The notes: generated from the letters alone by a model not told the origin. Positions 17,214-26,839 are shown, counted from the stretch's first letter. The stretch: 64,000 nucleotides of DNA from Martelella lutilitoris (GCF_016598595.1 NZ_CP066786.1:1945501-2009500); one strand, 5' to 3'. Numbers and translations: made by a program.

Positions 17214-18512
17214 ATGGATTTTCAAAGCAATCTGATTACCGGAACGCCTTCTGGTGTTTCCGTGAGTTCGCAACTGTCGTCTTTCTGGGAAGGTTATAAC
17301 CGCGCCTACAACTATGCCAATTATGGCGAGGCGCTGGCGTTCGCACGCGCCGCCGCCGGGGTTCAGCCGGACAATCCCGTGATCTGGTCGAACATCGCGG
17401 TTTGCCATCTGCGGCTCGGGAGCTTTGACGATGCGATTGAGGCCGCCGAGCGATCATTGTCGTTCGATCCCCGGCACTTCGTGGCTTTCGATGCCCTCTC
17501 CCACGCCTGGGGAGAGAAGAAGGACGACCGGAAGGCGGGCGAATATGGTCGCCGGGCGCTGGAGCTCAGGGACGCGATCTTCGGATGTGCAGCCGAACAG
17601 GATTTGCCCGCCGTCCGTCCGCCCCCGCCGTCTGCGGCAACGCGCGAGCGGAACATCATTTCATTCTCGCTATACGGCGACCGGCCGCGCTACTGCGAGA
17701 CGGCGGTGATGAACGCGCGGGCGCGCGAAAGCGTCTATCCCGACTGGACATGCCGCTTCTATGTCGACAAGTCGGTGCCCGGGGTGACCATCAGGCAATT
17801 GAGAGAGGCAGGCGCCGAGATCGTTTTCGCCGATCAGAAGATGCGGCGCTGGCCCGGACCGATGTGGCGCTTCGCTGCCCTTGACGAAAACGGGGCGCAC
17901 CGCGTGATTTTCCGCGACGCGGATTCCCTGATCAGCGCGCGGGAAGCCGAGACTGTCAGGGAGTGGGTGGAAAGCGGCAGACAGTTTCACGGCATTCGCG
18001 ACTGGTTCACCCATACCGAATTGCTTCTGGCGGGCCTCTGGGGCGCGGTTGCCGGCGCCCTGCCGCCGATGCGCCTTCTGGTCAACCGTTTCCTGCAGGC
18101 GCCGCTCAACTCGCGCCATTTTGCCGATCAGCATTTCCTGCGGCAGTTCGTCTGGCCCTATGCCCGAAGGGATATCCTTCAGCATGACCGACTGTTCGGC
18201 TTCATGAACCCGAGACCGTTGCCGTGTGTCGATGACATCAATATCCGCCATATCGGCGCCAATCTGTCCAGCGGCGGCATCAGCCGGCGGGTCGATCTCG
18301 CCGATGGGGTCGCCGTGCGCTGGGAACTGCGCGAGAATCTACCGACGCCTGAGGGCGAAGCGACCGGTTACCGCGTCGTTTGCAGCCATTCCACGGTCGT
18401 GCGGAACGGCATGCTGATCGAGCACCTGCCGAAACCCTGGCTGGACCGCATGGCCAGGGACATGCGCATCGTCTTCTTTCATCCCGAAACCGGCCAACCC
18501 TCGGGCCCGTAG
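17214..18512 (+). CDS. TPR protein with glycosyltransferase-like C-terminal domain
   Basis: 432 residues from ATG 17214 (MDFQSNLITG). GGAGG lies 13 bp upstream, and a TTG start 15 codons earlier is possible. Residues about 20-120 contain two or three TPR units (ALAFARAAAGVQPDNPVIWSNIAVCHLRLGSFDDAIEAAERSLSFDP...). From about 155 (NIISFSLYGDRPRYCETAVMNARARESVYPDWTCRFYVD) the chain resembles nucleotide-sugar transferases, with RVIFRDADSLIS as a DxD-like metal/sugar-nucleotide motif and later IRDWFTHTELLLAGLWG. It may glycosylate a surface polymer or protein. No polysaccharide genes are adjacent, so target and donor are unknown. The AT-rich promoter region makes recent acquisition conceivable. 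Confidence 0.75.
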   Translation: MDFQSNLITGTPSGVSVSSQLSSFWEGYNRAYNYANYGEALAFARAAAGVQPDNPVIWSNIAVCHLRLGSFDDAIEAAERSLSFDPRHFVAFDALSHAWGEKKDDRKAGEYGRRALELRDAIFGCAAEQDLPAVRPPPPSAATRERNIISFSLYGDRPRYCETAVMNARARESVYPDWTCRFYVDKSVPGVTIRQLREAGAEIVFADQKMRRWPGPMWRFAALDENGAHRVIFRDADSLISAREAETVREWVESGRQFHGIRDWFTHTELLLAGLWGAVAGALPPMRLLVNRFLQAPLNSRHFADQHFLRQFVWPYARRDILQHDRLFGFMNPRPLPCVDDINIRHIGANLSSGGISRRVDLADGVAVRWELRENLPTPEGEATGYRVVCSHSTVVRNGMLIEHLPKPWLDRMARDMRIVFFHPETGQPSGP

Positions 18513-18558
18513 CCGAAGGCCGCGGTGCTAAGGCTTGGCCGGGCCGGGGGAATGAAAC

Positions 18559-20442
18559 TCAGTCGGCCATGGCCTCTTCATATTGCGCCGAAAGCGCGAG
18601 CCATTCTTCCTCGATCCTCGCAAGCTCTGCCGCCGCGTTGGCGCGGGCCTGGATCATGACCTTGGCCTTTTCCGGAGCCCTTTCATAAAGCTTGGGATCG
18701 GCAAGGTCGGCGTCGAGCCTGGCGATGATCTGCTCGATCTTTGCCGTTTTCTTCTCGGCCGTATCGATCTTCTTTTTCAACGGCGCGAGGGCGGTGCGGC
18801 GTTCGGCGGCGCTTTTGCGCTGGACGGATTTCGAGCGCGCCTCGGCATTGGGTGCTTCAGCCTTCTGCGCCTTTCTGCCGCCGGAGACGATCAGGTCGCG
18901 GTAATCCTCCAGATCGCCGTCATAGGCCTTGACCGTGCCGTCATGGACGAGCCAGAGCCGGTCGACCGTCGCCTCGATCAGGTGCCGGTCATGCGAAATC
19001 AGGATCACGGCGCCGGGATAGTCGTTCAGCGCCCGCACCAGCGCATTGCGGCTGTCGATGTCGAGGTGGTTGGTGGGCTCATCGAGGATCAGCAGGTTCG
19101 GCGCGTGGAAGGCGGCAAGGCCCATCAGGAGCCGCGCCTTCTCGCCGCCGGAAAGATCACGCGCCGGCGTATCCATCTTTTCAGTCGCCAAGCCCATCTG
19201 CGCCACGCGGGCGCGCACTTTCGGCTCGGTTGCCGTCGGCATCAGCTTGCGCACATGGGCAACCGCGCTTTCGTCCGGCACGAGATCGTCGATCTGATGC
19301 TGGGCGAAGAAGCCGGTCGAAAGATGCGGCGCGAGTTTCAGCGTGCCCGATTCCGGCTTCAGCCTTCCGGAAATGAACTTGGCGAAGGTCGACTTGCCGT
19401 TGCCGTTGGCGCCGAGAAGCGCGATCCGGTCGTCATTGTCGATCCTGAGATTGATGTCCTTGAGGATCGGCTGGCCGGGCGTGTAGCCGACCGCCCCATC
19501 CTCGATGGCGATGATCGGGGAGGCGGGCTGCTTTTCCGGCTCCGGGAAGGAAAAGCCCTGGACGTGATCCTCGATCACGGCGGCAACCGTGCCCATCTTT
19601 TCCAGTGCCTTGATGCGGCTTTGCGCCTGGCGCGCCTTCGAGGCCTTGGCCTTGAAGCGATCAATGAAGCTCTGCAGGTGCTTGCGCTGCGCCTCGTTCT
19701 TGGCGCGCGCCTTTATCTGCAACTCGTCGGCTTCCGCCTTCTGCCGCTCGAACTGGTCGTAGGAGCCGCGGTAGAAGGTAAGCTTTCGCTGGTCGAGATG
19801 GATGATCGCGTTCGCGGCCGTGTTCAGGAGATCGCGGTCGTGCGAAATGATGATGACGCTGTAGGGGTAGCGGCGGATATAGTCTTCGAGCCAGAGCGTG
19901 CCCTCAAGGTCCAGATAGTTTGTCGGCTCGTCGAGCAGCAGCAGGTCGGGTTCGGAAAACAGCACGGCCGCAAGCGCGACGCGCATGCGCCAGCCGCCGG
20001 AGAACGATGACGCCGGACGCTTCTGCGCCGCCTCGTCAAAGCCGAGGCCGGAGAGGATGCTGGCCGCGCGGGCTTCAGCCGAATGGGCATCGATGTCGAC
20101 CAGCCGCGTCTGGATCTCGGCGATGCGGTGCGCGTCGGTCGCTGTCTCGGCCTCCGCCATCAGCGCCGCTCGCTCCTTGTCGGCGGCAAGGACGATGTCG
20201 ATCAGCGGGTCTTCCGTGCCCGGCGCCTCCTGCGCCACCTGGCCGATGCGCGCCTTCTTCGGCAGCGACACCGTGCCGGTCTCGGGCGAAAGCACGCCGG
20301 TGAGGACGCGGAAGAGCGTTGACTTGCCGGCGCCATTGCGGCCGACCAGCCCCGCCTTCATCCCATCGGGAATGGAGACGGAAGCGTTTTCGATGAGCAG
20401 ACGTCCGGCAATGCGGACGGAAAGGTCGGATATCGAGATCAT
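18559..20442 (-). CDS. ABC-F family ATPase
   Basis: 627 residues from ATG 20442 (MISISDLSVRIAG); an in-frame ATG 12 codons upstream is less likely. Two ATP-binding cassettes sit in one soluble chain: Walker A VGRNGAGKST and LGANGNGKST, signatures FSGGWRMR and LSGGEKAR, Walker B LLLLDEPTNYLD and LLILDEPTNHLD. They are joined by a charged interdomain linker (about residues 230-300) rich in Lys, Arg and Gln. The C-terminal 90 residues form a charged coiled coil (KKKIDTAEKKTAKIEQIIARL). There are no membrane segments. Members act on the ribosome as translation factors. The layout is closest to the YheS/Uup groups, and the precise subfamily is uncertain. Confidence 0.92.
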   Translation of the reverse strand: MISISDLSVRIAGRLLIENASVSIPDGMKAGLVGRNGAGKSTLFRVLTGVLSPETGTVSLPKKARIGQVAQEAPGTEDPLIDIVLAADKERAALMAEAETATDAHRIAEIQTRLVDIDAHSAEARAASILSGLGFDEAAQKRPASSFSGGWRMRVALAAVLFSEPDLLLLDEPTNYLDLEGTLWLEDYIRRYPYSVIIISHDRDLLNTAANAIIHLDQRKLTFYRGSYDQFERQKAEADELQIKARAKNEAQRKHLQSFIDRFKAKASKARQAQSRIKALEKMGTVAAVIEDHVQGFSFPEPEKQPASPIIAIEDGAVGYTPGQPILKDINLRIDNDDRIALLGANGNGKSTFAKFISGRLKPESGTLKLAPHLSTGFFAQHQIDDLVPDESAVAHVRKLMPTATEPKVRARVAQMGLATEKMDTPARDLSGGEKARLLMGLAAFHAPNLLILDEPTNHLDIDSRNALVRALNDYPGAVILISHDRHLIEATVDRLWLVHDGTVKAYDGDLEDYRDLIVSGGRKAQKAEAPNAEARSKSVQRKSAAERRTALAPLKKKIDTAEKKTAKIEQIIARLDADLADPKLYERAPEKAKVMIQARANAAAELARIEEEWLALSAQYEEAMAD

Positions 20443-20507
20443 GGCAGCGGTTGTGTCTGAAACGCCCGCGTTTGGCAAGACGGAGAGCCGCCGCGCCGCC
20501 CCTAAAT

Positions 20508-21020
20508 TCAGGCGAACCGACGGCCGTCTTCGCTTCTGAGGAAATAGAGGAGGTCGATTGCCGGCGACGGCCGGCCGAGCATGGTCAGCATGGCGTGGAC
20601 CTGGCCGCGGTGATGGGTCTGGTGGTTGAAGAAATGCGCGAGCGTCGTCTGATAACGGTCGGTATAGTCTTTCGGCGGCGTGCCGCGCGTATACGAAAAC
20701 GCCCCCTCTAGCCGGACCGCATCCATGCCGTCGACGAAGGCGATGATCCTTAGGTCTTCTCTTTCGCGGTCGTCCCTGAGCGCGGCGAAATCGTCGTGGA
20801 GGATCGTATCGAGTTTGACCGGGCCTGTATCGGCGCCGGCAAAACGGGTCATCCAGATCCGGTCGGCATAGAGCACATGGTTCAGTGTGGCATGGACGGA
20901 GCGGAAGAAGGCGCCCAGATCGCGCTTGCGCTCGTCGTCGGAAAGCTCCGCGGCCTCGTCATAAACGAAGGCGTTGGCCCAGGCATTATAGGCGGCGAAC
21001 ATGCGGTAGTGCTGCAACAT
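20508..21020 (-). CDS. DinB/YfiT-family protein
   Basis: 170 residues, all helical in character. It has the DinB metal-ligand histidines: one in SVHATLNHVLYADRIWMTRFAG and the HxxxH pair in LAHFFNHQTHHRGQVHAML. The family comprises putative metal-dependent hydrolases or thiol-transferases, and the substrate here is unknown. The hydrophobic, aromatic start MLQHYRMFAAYNAWAN is typical. It precedes the ABC-F gene on the same strand with a 65-bp gap and may be co-transcribed. Confidence 0.88.
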   Translation of the reverse strand: MLQHYRMFAAYNAWANAFVYDEAAELSDDERKRDLGAFFRSVHATLNHVLYADRIWMTRFAGADTGPVKLDTILHDDFAALRDDREREDLRIIAFVDGMDAVRLEGAFSYTRGTPPKDYTDRYQTTLAHFFNHQTHHRGQVHAMLTMLGRPSPAIDLLYFLRSEDGRRFA

Positions 21021-21113
21021 GTGTCTCTCTTGCGTGGCAATGAACGGGTGCGCCGATCATAAGACAAGCGCCGCCTTTCGCCTCATGAAAACATGCGATG
21101 GCGGATATCAGCC

Positions 21114-21136
21114 GGCCTGATGGGCCGTATCAGGCC
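21114..21136. repeat. Inverted repeat at the RHH gene stop codon
   Basis: GGCCTGAT (21114-21121) and ATCAGGCC (21129-21136) form a perfect 8-bp inverted repeat with a 7-bp loop. It overlaps the stop codon of the RHH gene. No T-run follows, so it is at best a weak 3' hairpin. Confidence 0.4.
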
Positions 21137-21483
21137 ACGGCGCGGCCGCGCTCCTTTTCCCGCTTCAGGATCGAAAGCGCGTCGAGCCTGCCGATCGGCA
21201 GGCCGCCCGGAATGTCGCCGGAAAGCTGCAGTGCCAGATAGCGCCCGCAGCAGACCCTCAGAAACGAGGTGAAATTGCCGCTGTCATGGCCGGCCTCGAG
21301 AGCCTCGTGATAGAGTTTCGCAATCAGTTGCGTGGTGGCAAGGCCATCGCGTCCGCCGATCTCGGCAAGCACGTTCCAGAAGAAATTCTCGAGCCTGACG
21401 CTCGTCACCATGCCGTCGATGCGGATCGAGCGTGTCGTGCTTTCCCAAAGCGTTGGGTCAGCCTCGATGAACAGTCTGCACAT
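21130..21483 (-). CDS. Ribbon-helix-helix domain protein
   Basis: 117 residues. The stretch WESTTRSIRIDGMVTSVRLENFFWNVLAEIGGRDGLATTQLIAKLYHEAL matches the RHH_4 type of ribbon-helix-helix proteins, a short beta-strand followed by two helices, as in MetJ/Arc-like DNA-binding dimers. A conserved middle segment follows (GNFTSFLRVCCGRYLALQL). Homologues are common single-copy proteins in alphaproteobacteria with no clear assigned regulon. It is preceded by GGGAGGAG. It lies downstream of the DJ-1/PfpI gene on the same strand. Confidence 0.85.
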   Translation of the reverse strand: MCRLFIEADPTLWESTTRSIRIDGMVTSVRLENFFWNVLAEIGGRDGLATTQLIAKLYHEALEAGHDSGNFTSFLRVCCGRYLALQLSGDIPGGLPIGRLDALSILKREKERGRAVA

Positions 21484-21591
21484 GATCTCCTCCCTTTTCC
21501 GGACGCAGTATAGTGCGTTTCCAGGAAAAGCTGAACAACGCTCCAGCCCGGCGCAGGGTCAAGGGAGAGCGCCGAGCCGGGCCTTGGCGTC

Positions 21592-22161
21592 TCAGGCGTC
21601 GAGCAGCTTCATGAACTGCGAAAGCCACGCCGGATGGGCGGGCCACGCCGGCGCGGTGACGAGATTGCCGTCGGTCACGGCGTCGGTGACGGCTATATCG
21701 GCGTAAGCGCCGCCGGCAAGCCGCACTTCCGGAGCGCAGGCCGGGTAGGCCGAGCATTGCCGGCCCTTCAGCACATCGGCGGCGGCAAGGATCTGCGCGC
21801 CGTGGCAGATCGCCGCAACCGGTTTGTTTTCGGCAAAGAAGTGCTTCACGAGCGCGAGCACCCGCTCATCGAGCCGCAGATATTCCGGCGCACGCCCGCC
21901 GGGGATTACCAGCGCGTCATAGGCGGCCGGATCGGCCGTCTCGAAATCCGCCGTCAGGGCGAAGCGGTGACCGGGTTTTTCCGAATAGGTCTGGTCTCCC
22001 TCGAAATCGTGGATCGCCGTCGGGACGGTATCGCCCGCCTTCTTGCCCGGGCAGACCGCATCAACCGTGTGGCCGACGGCAAGCAGGGTCTGGAACGGCA
22101 CCATGGTCTCGTAGTCCTCGGTGAAGTCGCCGGTGATCATCAGAATCTTCTTCGCTGCCAT
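21592..22161 (-). CDS. DJ-1/PfpI family protein
   Basis: 189 residues from ATG 22161 ([18 protein letters not shown]), with GAGGAGG 5 bp upstream. The class I glutamine amidotransferase-like fold shows the nucleophile elbow [10 protein letters not shown] and the upstream block [18 protein letters not shown]. Members include protein deglycases, chaperones and cysteine peptidases. The exact activity cannot be inferred. It is divergent from a glutathione S-transferase gene, a context compatible with electrophile or redox stress handling. Confidence 0.92.
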   Translation of the reverse strand: MAAKKILMITGDFTEDYETMVPFQTLLAVGHTVDAVCPGKKAGDTVPTAIHDFEGDQTYSEKPGHRFALTADFETADPAAYDALVIPGGRAPEYLRLDERVLALVKHFFAENKPVAAICHGAQILAAADVLKGRQCSAYPACAPEVRLAGGAYADIAVTDAVTDGNLVTAPAWPAHPAWLSQFMKLLDA

Positions 22162-22313
22162 TCTGTCCTCCTCAAAAATGACGAGGCTCAATTCTAGCAG
22201 CAATGGTCCGCGCACTGGTATTAAGGATATACTACGCCGGCGGCAATCGCGCACCGGTCTTGAAACTTTTCGCAGCGCAGCACATTCTGTTCTTTGACAG
22301 AAGGAGTCATGCC

Positions 22314-22982
22314 ATGAGCCGAGTACTCTATTCGCTTTGCGGCGCCGATGGCTCGGTGCCCTTTTCACCGCATTGCTGGAAGGTCGTCCTGGCGCTGAAA
22401 CACAAAGGCCTGGATTTCGAGGAGAAGCCGGTCGGCTTCACCGAGATTGCCAAGCTTGAGAACGGGTTCTCCAAAACCGTGCCGATTTTGCGGGATGGCG
22501 ATCAGCTGATTGCCGACAGTTTCGCAATCGCTATCTATCTGGAGCAGACCTACCCGGACCGGCCCTCGCTGTTTTCGGGCGAGGGCGGGCTTGCCATGGC
22601 GCGTTTTGTCGAGGCCTGGTCGCAGGCCACGCTGCATCCGGCGGTGACGCGCATTGCGGTAAAACACATTCATGACATGCTGGGGCCGGTCGATCAGGCC
22701 TATTTCCGCGAAAGCCGCGAGGCGCGCCTCGGCGCCACGCTGGAAGAGGTGGTCACGGGCCGCGAGGCGGAGATCGCCGCCTTTCCCGAAAAATGCGCGC
22801 CGCTCCGCAACATGCTGAAATTTCAGCCTTTTATTGGCGGAAACGAACCTCTCTTCTGTGACTATATCGTCTTCGGCGCGTTCCAGTGGGCGGCGCTCAC
22901 CGGAAATACCGGCTTGCTCGACCCCAATGATCCCGTGGCGAACTGGTTCGAGCGCTGCCTCGAATTCACGCAGGAAGGCTGA
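22314..22982 (+). CDS. Glutathione S-transferase family protein
   Basis: 222 residues from ATG 22314 ([14 protein letters not shown]) with AAGGAG 7 bp upstream. An N-terminal thioredoxin-like domain (residues about 3-80) contains [21 protein letters not shown] and the glutathione-binding segment [28 protein letters not shown], where the cis-proline and the Ser of ADS contact glutathione. An alpha-helical C-terminal domain follows, with [13 protein letters not shown]. It probably conjugates electrophiles; the substrate is unknown. Confidence 0.92.
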   Translation: MSRVLYSLCGADGSVPFSPHCWKVVLALKHKGLDFEEKPVGFTEIAKLENGFSKTVPILRDGDQLIADSFAIAIYLEQTYPDRPSLFSGEGGLAMARFVEAWSQATLHPAVTRIAVKHIHDMLGPVDQAYFRESREARLGATLEEVVTGREAEIAAFPEKCAPLRNMLKFQPFIGGNEPLFCDYIVFGAFQWAALTGNTGLLDPNDPVANWFERCLEFTQEG

Positions 22983-23095
22983 GATTGCCCGCCTTTTCGG
23001 CGGATTGCGCTGCCGGATACGCTTCCATTTTGCTTCAAACACCTCTATACACCGGCCGAATTTCCCGAAACGAAATTTGCCAGAGGACGAATGAT

Positions 23096-23518
23096 ATGGC
23101 GATTGAACGCACTTTTTCGATGATCAAGCCGGATGCCACCAAGCGCAACCTGACCGGCGCCATCACCAAGGTTTTCGAGGAAAACGGCCTGCGCGTCGTC
23201 GCCTCCAAGCGCGTGTGGATGGCAAAGCGCGATGCCGAAGCCTTCTATGCCGAGCACAAGGAGCGTCCGTTCTTCGGTGAGCTCGTCGAGTTCATGTGCT
23301 CCGGCCCGACCGTCGTTCAGGTTCTCGAAGGCGAAAACGCCGTCCTGAAGAACCGCGAGATCATGGGCGCGACCAACCCGGAAAAGGCCGACGAAGGCAC
23401 GATCCGCAAGACGTTCGCGCTGTCCATGGGCGAAAATTCGGTTCACGGTTCCGACGCTCCGGAAACCGCGGCGCGCGAAATCGCCTTCTGGTTCTCCGAA
23501 ACCGAGATCGTCGGCTGA
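23096..23518 (+). CDS. ndk: Nucleoside diphosphate kinase
   Basis: 140 residues, the standard length. It transfers the gamma phosphate between nucleoside di- and triphosphates through a phosphohistidine. The active-site motif is [20 protein letters not shown], with the phosphorylated His in VHGSD. The start [21 protein letters not shown] and the [14 protein letters not shown] block are invariant in the family. The ATG at 23096 is preceded by CAGAGGACGA. A strong terminator follows. Confidence 0.98.
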   Translation: MAIERTFSMIKPDATKRNLTGAITKVFEENGLRVVASKRVWMAKRDAEAFYAEHKERPFFGELVEFMCSGPTVVQVLEGENAVLKNREIMGATNPEKADEGTIRKTFALSMGENSVHGSDAPETAAREIAFWFSETEIVG

Positions 23519-23545
23519 GGCCGATTGGTCTTGCCGGATGCTTTC

Positions 23546-23575
23546 AAAGCCCGCCAGACCGGCGGGCTTTTTTTC
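23546..23575 (+). terminator. ndk terminator
   Basis: The 10-bp stem AAAGCCCGCC / GGCGGGCTTT with a 5-nt loop is followed by TTTTCTT. It separates ndk from the convergent poxB-type gene. Confidence 0.93.
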
Positions 23576-23585
23576 TTGAATGATC

Positions 23586-25307
23586 TCAGCGCAGGTTTGT
23601 CTTCGTCAGCTGAACCAGTTCGTCGCCGCGGCCGTTGAGGATCGCGCGCATCATGTAGAGGCTGAAGCCCTTGGCCTGTTCCATGGTGATTTGCGGGGGC
23701 ATGGCGAGTTCCTGTTTCGCCGTCATCACATCGACCAGCACGGGACCGGGCGTCTTGAGCGCCTCGTCGAGGGCTGCGGGCAGCGCCTTGGCGTCTTCCA
23801 CCTTGATGCCCTTCATGCCGGCAGCCTCGGCGATGCGGGCAAAATCGGGGCTGCTGAGATCGGTTGAATCGGAGATATAGCCGCCGGCCTTCATCTCCAT
23901 GGCGACGAAGCCAAGCGAGCGGTTGTGGAAGACCACGATCTTGATCGGCAGGTTCAGTTGCGTGACCGACAGGACATCGCCCATCAGCATGGAAAAGCCG
24001 CCATCGCCGCACATGGCAATGACCTGCCGGTCCGGATCGATCGCCTGGGCGCCGATGGCCTGTGACAGCGCATTGGCCATGGAACCGTGCGAGAAGGAGC
24101 CGATCAGCCGGCGCTTGCCGTTCATGCCGACATAGCGGGCGGCCCAGACTGTCGGCGTGCCGACATCACAGGTGAAGATCGCGTCTTCCGTTGCCTTTTC
24201 GCTGAGCAGTTTCGCGAGATATTGCGGGTGAATATTACCCTTGGCGCTTCTCTCCGAGGCAAGGGAGTCCAGCGCTTCGCGGGCCTTCCTGTAGTGCTTG
24301 ACGGCATTGTCGAGGAACTTGCTGCTCCGGTCTTTCTTCAGCTTCGGCAGCAGCGCGCGGATTGTGGAGCCAACGTCACCAAGAATGCCGAGATCGACCT
24401 GCGTATGCGCGCCCAGCGCTTCCGCGCGGGTGTCGACCTGCGCGATCTGCGCCTCCTCGGGGTAGAAGGCGCGATAGGGGAAGGATGAGCCGAGGATGAG
24501 CAGCGTATCGGCTGATTCCATCGCGTGGTAACCCGAAGAAAAGCCGATCAGCCCCGTCATGCCGACATCATAGGGATTGTCATATTCGATGAATTCCTTG
24601 CCGCGCATGGCGTGCACCATGGGCGATTGCAATGCCTCGGCAAGGGCCAGGACGTCGTCGCGGGCTCCGGCGCAGCCTGCGCCGCACAGAAGCGTGATAT
24701 TGCTGCCGTTGTTCAGCAGTTCGGCGAGCCTGTCGATCTCCGCCTCGGGCGGCGTCATGGCCGGCTCGACCGGCGCATTCCAGCGGATTGCCGTATCGCC
24801 CGGCATGTCCTTCAGCGCGACGTCGCCCGGCAGGACGATGACGGCGACGCCCTTCTTCGCGATTGCCGTGCGCATGGCGACTTCGAGCACATAGGGCATC
24901 TGTTCGGGCGAGGAGATCAATTCGCAGTAGACGCTGCATTCGCGGAAGAGTTCCTGCGGATGGGTCTCCTGAAAATAACCGCTGCCGATCTCGGAGGACG
25001 GGATATGGGCGGCGATCGCAAGGACGGGAACGTGGTTGCGGTTGCAGTCATAAAGACCGTTGATCAGGTGCAGGTTGCCGGGCCCGCAGGAACCGGCGCA
25101 GACCGCCAATTCGCCGGTAAGATGCGCCTCCGCGCCGGCGGCGAAGGCGGCTGCCTCCTCATGGCGGGTGCCCATCCACTCAAGCGTCTTCAGCCGCCCG
25201 ATGCTGTCGCTGAGGCCATTCAGCGAATCGCCGGTCACGCCCCAGATGCGTTTCACCCCTGCCGCGCCGAGATAGCGGGCAATGTAATGTGCGATGCTTT
25301 CTGCCAT
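23586..25307 (-). CDS. poxB: Pyruvate dehydrogenase (quinone), thiamine pyrophosphate enzyme
   Basis: 573 residues from ATG 25307, nearly the same length as E. coli PoxB. The domains are TPP PYR ([34 protein letters not shown] with the catalytic Glu), the central FAD/Rossmann-like domain, and TPP PP ([31 protein letters not shown], the GDG-N cofactor motif). The C-terminus [32 protein letters not shown] matches the membrane/lipid-binding tail of PoxB rather than acetolactate synthase. It would decarboxylate pyruvate to acetate and CO2 and pass electrons to ubiquinone at the membrane. A different TPP oxidase specificity cannot be excluded. Confidence 0.88.
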   Translation of the reverse strand: MAESIAHYIARYLGAAGVKRIWGVTGDSLNGLSDSIGRLKTLEWMGTRHEEAAAFAAGAEAHLTGELAVCAGSCGPGNLHLINGLYDCNRNHVPVLAIAAHIPSSEIGSGYFQETHPQELFRECSVYCELISSPEQMPYVLEVAMRTAIAKKGVAVIVLPGDVALKDMPGDTAIRWNAPVEPAMTPPEAEIDRLAELLNNGSNITLLCGAGCAGARDDVLALAEALQSPMVHAMRGKEFIEYDNPYDVGMTGLIGFSSGYHAMESADTLLILGSSFPYRAFYPEEAQIAQVDTRAEALGAHTQVDLGILGDVGSTIRALLPKLKKDRSSKFLDNAVKHYRKAREALDSLASERSAKGNIHPQYLAKLLSEKATEDAIFTCDVGTPTVWAARYVGMNGKRRLIGSFSHGSMANALSQAIGAQAIDPDRQVIAMCGDGGFSMLMGDVLSVTQLNLPIKIVVFHNRSLGFVAMEMKAGGYISDSTDLSSPDFARIAEAAGMKGIKVEDAKALPAALDEALKTPGPVLVDVMTAKQELAMPPQITMEQAKGFSLYMMRAILNGRGDELVQLTKTNLR

Positions 25308-25531
25308 GGATAGCTCTTTTCCTTGCCTGGCGTCCTGGAGGAACCGGCAGCGGGCGCCTGCATCTGCCGGAGCGATCATCCGGCTCCGCTTATGACGAAG
25401 CTTGAGAAAAGACCATCGGAGATCAGCAAAAGCTTAACAACCGATCGACAGGAGGTGAAGCCCTGGCGTCGTTTTTCCGAAAGAGCCCGGCTACCGGAGC
25501 CTGGGCCTGAAGCGCTGATCAGGCGAAGCGT

Positions 25532-25885
25532 TCAGTTGTCATTGTCGCAATAGAACATGTCAAAGCCGAGCGTGTCGCATTCCGGCGGGCCGGGCCTGCA
25601 GGAGAGCGTCGGGCAACCCTTGGTGTCCCTGGTCGGCACGACCCGCTGCACGGCATGTCCGCCCTGGCCGAAACAGATGGTCGGGCTGTCGACGTAGCGG
25701 TCATAGAGGATGCGGCCGCTGCCGCTCGGCGACGGATAACGCAGGATGGCGGCGCCCTCGCGGTCAAGAATGCCGTGGACCTGATTGCAGGTCATGTCCT
25801 GAATGTCGTAACGATTGATCGGCTCCTGCGCCGTTGCGGAACCGGCCGCTGCCAGGAGCATTGCTGTTGCGAGAAAAAGCTTCAT
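25532..25885 (-). CDS. Small secreted cysteine-containing protein, function unknown
   Basis: 117 residues. MKLFLATAMLLAAAGSATAQ is a clear Sec signal peptide with cleavage after ATA or AQ, leaving about 97 residues. The mature part has six cysteines (DMTCNQV, SPTICFGQG, KGCPTLSCRPG, PPECDTL, FYCDNDN), suggesting periplasmic disulfides. No known catalytic motif is visible. The gene is monocistronic, flanked by the divergent CoA-binding protein gene. A weak GCCCGGCT-type hairpin lies downstream near 25494. Confidence 0.7.
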   Translation of the reverse strand: MKLFLATAMLLAAAGSATAQEPINRYDIQDMTCNQVHGILDREGAAILRYPSPSGSGRILYDRYVDSPTICFGQGGHAVQRVVPTRDTKGCPTLSCRPGPPECDTLGFDMFYCDNDN

Positions 25886-25963
25886 GATCTACCCAATGCC
25901 CTTGTCGGGGCTCCTCCATGCTCATGCACCAGGGTTTTATACCATAAGGAGAATTTCAGCACC

Positions 25964-26392
25964 ATGACGCAACCTGCGGAAAAAGATGCACAAATTCGTG
26001 ACATTCTGCGCTCGGTCAAACGCATCGCGCTTGTCGGCGCGTCGCCGAAACCGGAACGCCCGAGCCATCGGGTGATGGGTTTCTTGCTGTCGAAGGGTTA
26101 CGCGGTGGTGCCGGTCAATCCCGGGCTTGCGGGAAAAGAAATTCATGGCGAGACCGTCTATGAAAGTCTTGCCGCGATCCCCGGCGCCATCGACATGGTC
26201 GATATCTTTCGCGCATCCGAATATGTCGGCGGCATTGTGGACGAGGCGCTGGCGCTCGATCCGCCGCCCGGGGTGATCTGGATGCAACTCGATATCGTCG
26301 ACGAGGAGGCTGCGAAAAAAGCGCGGGCGAGGGGGCTGGACGTGGTGATGGACCGGTGCCCGGCGATCGAATATCCGCGGCTGATCGGCTGA
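25964..26392 (+). CDS. CoA-binding domain protein (YccU type)
   Basis: 142 residues forming a single Rossmann-like CoA-binding domain: IALVGASPKPERPSHRVMGFLLSKGYAVVPVNPG, GETVYESLAAIPGAIDMVDIFRASEYV and GVIWMQLDIVDEEAAKKARARGLDVVMDRCPAIEYPRL. This resembles the N-terminal domain of acyl-CoA synthetases and stand-alone YccU proteins. A CoA-ligand or regulatory role is likely but undefined. AAGGAG lies 12 bp before the ATG. It converges with the DUF6455 gene 7 bp away. Confidence 0.87.
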   Translation: MTQPAEKDAQIRDILRSVKRIALVGASPKPERPSHRVMGFLLSKGYAVVPVNPGLAGKEIHGETVYESLAAIPGAIDMVDIFRASEYVGGIVDEALALDPPPGVIWMQLDIVDEEAAKKARARGLDVVMDRCPAIEYPRLIG

Positions 26393-26399
26393 GGCCGGC

Positions 26400-26786
26400 T
26401 CAGCCTTCGAAGCGCAGCAGGTCGGGATCGGCGCGCATCTCGCTCAGGATCTCGGCGTTCTCGCAATATTCGCGGAAATGTCGGTCTGCCGTGCAGCAGG
26501 CCAGATCATTGCGGCAGCGCTCTTTCGCGCGGCAGCCCGCGCAATTGGCCTGCATGCCGTAATAAAGGCGGCGATACTGGAATTCCGCCTCCACCGGATC
26601 GATGTTGAGCGCCTTCATCATTTCGCTCATTTCGCTGGCGTCGCGCGGCTCGGCCGTGGCAATGTCCTCTTCGGCGATCCGCTGGAGAAAAGCCAGGAGG
26701 GCGGCCTCTTCGCCTTCGAAATGGGCGGCGTCGCGCCAATCGGCATAACGGTCGCCGGCGCGATTGTCCTCAGTCAGAACGTCCAT
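26400..26786 (-). CDS. DUF6455 family protein with cysteine cluster
   Basis: 128 residues from ATG 26786 (MDVLTEDNRAGD) with AGGAGC 7 bp upstream. The C-terminal half has the alphaproteobacterial DUF6455 layout: ALNIDPVEAEFQYRRLYYGMQANCAGCRAKERCRNDLACCTADRHFREYCENAEIL. It carries seven cysteines in a CxxC-like array that could bind a metal or Fe-S centre (inference). No signal peptide is present. A perfect FNR/FixK box lies 54 bp upstream, which fits a role under low oxygen. Confidence 0.78.
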   Translation of the reverse strand: MDVLTEDNRAGDRYADWRDAAHFEGEEAALLAFLQRIAEEDIATAEPRDASEMSEMMKALNIDPVEAEFQYRRLYYGMQANCAGCRAKERCRNDLACCTADRHFREYCENAEILSEMRADPDLLRFEG

Positions 26787-26839
26787 TGCGATGCTCCTAT
26801 TGGTCGACAGCGATATTGACGTTTGTATAAAAGGCGACA

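Noticed and set aside
21484..21591. Possible terminator between the DJ-1/PfpI and RHH genes
   Set aside because: GCCCGGC and GCCGGGC can pair, but the loop is over 20 nt and alternative pairings compete; left uncalled.
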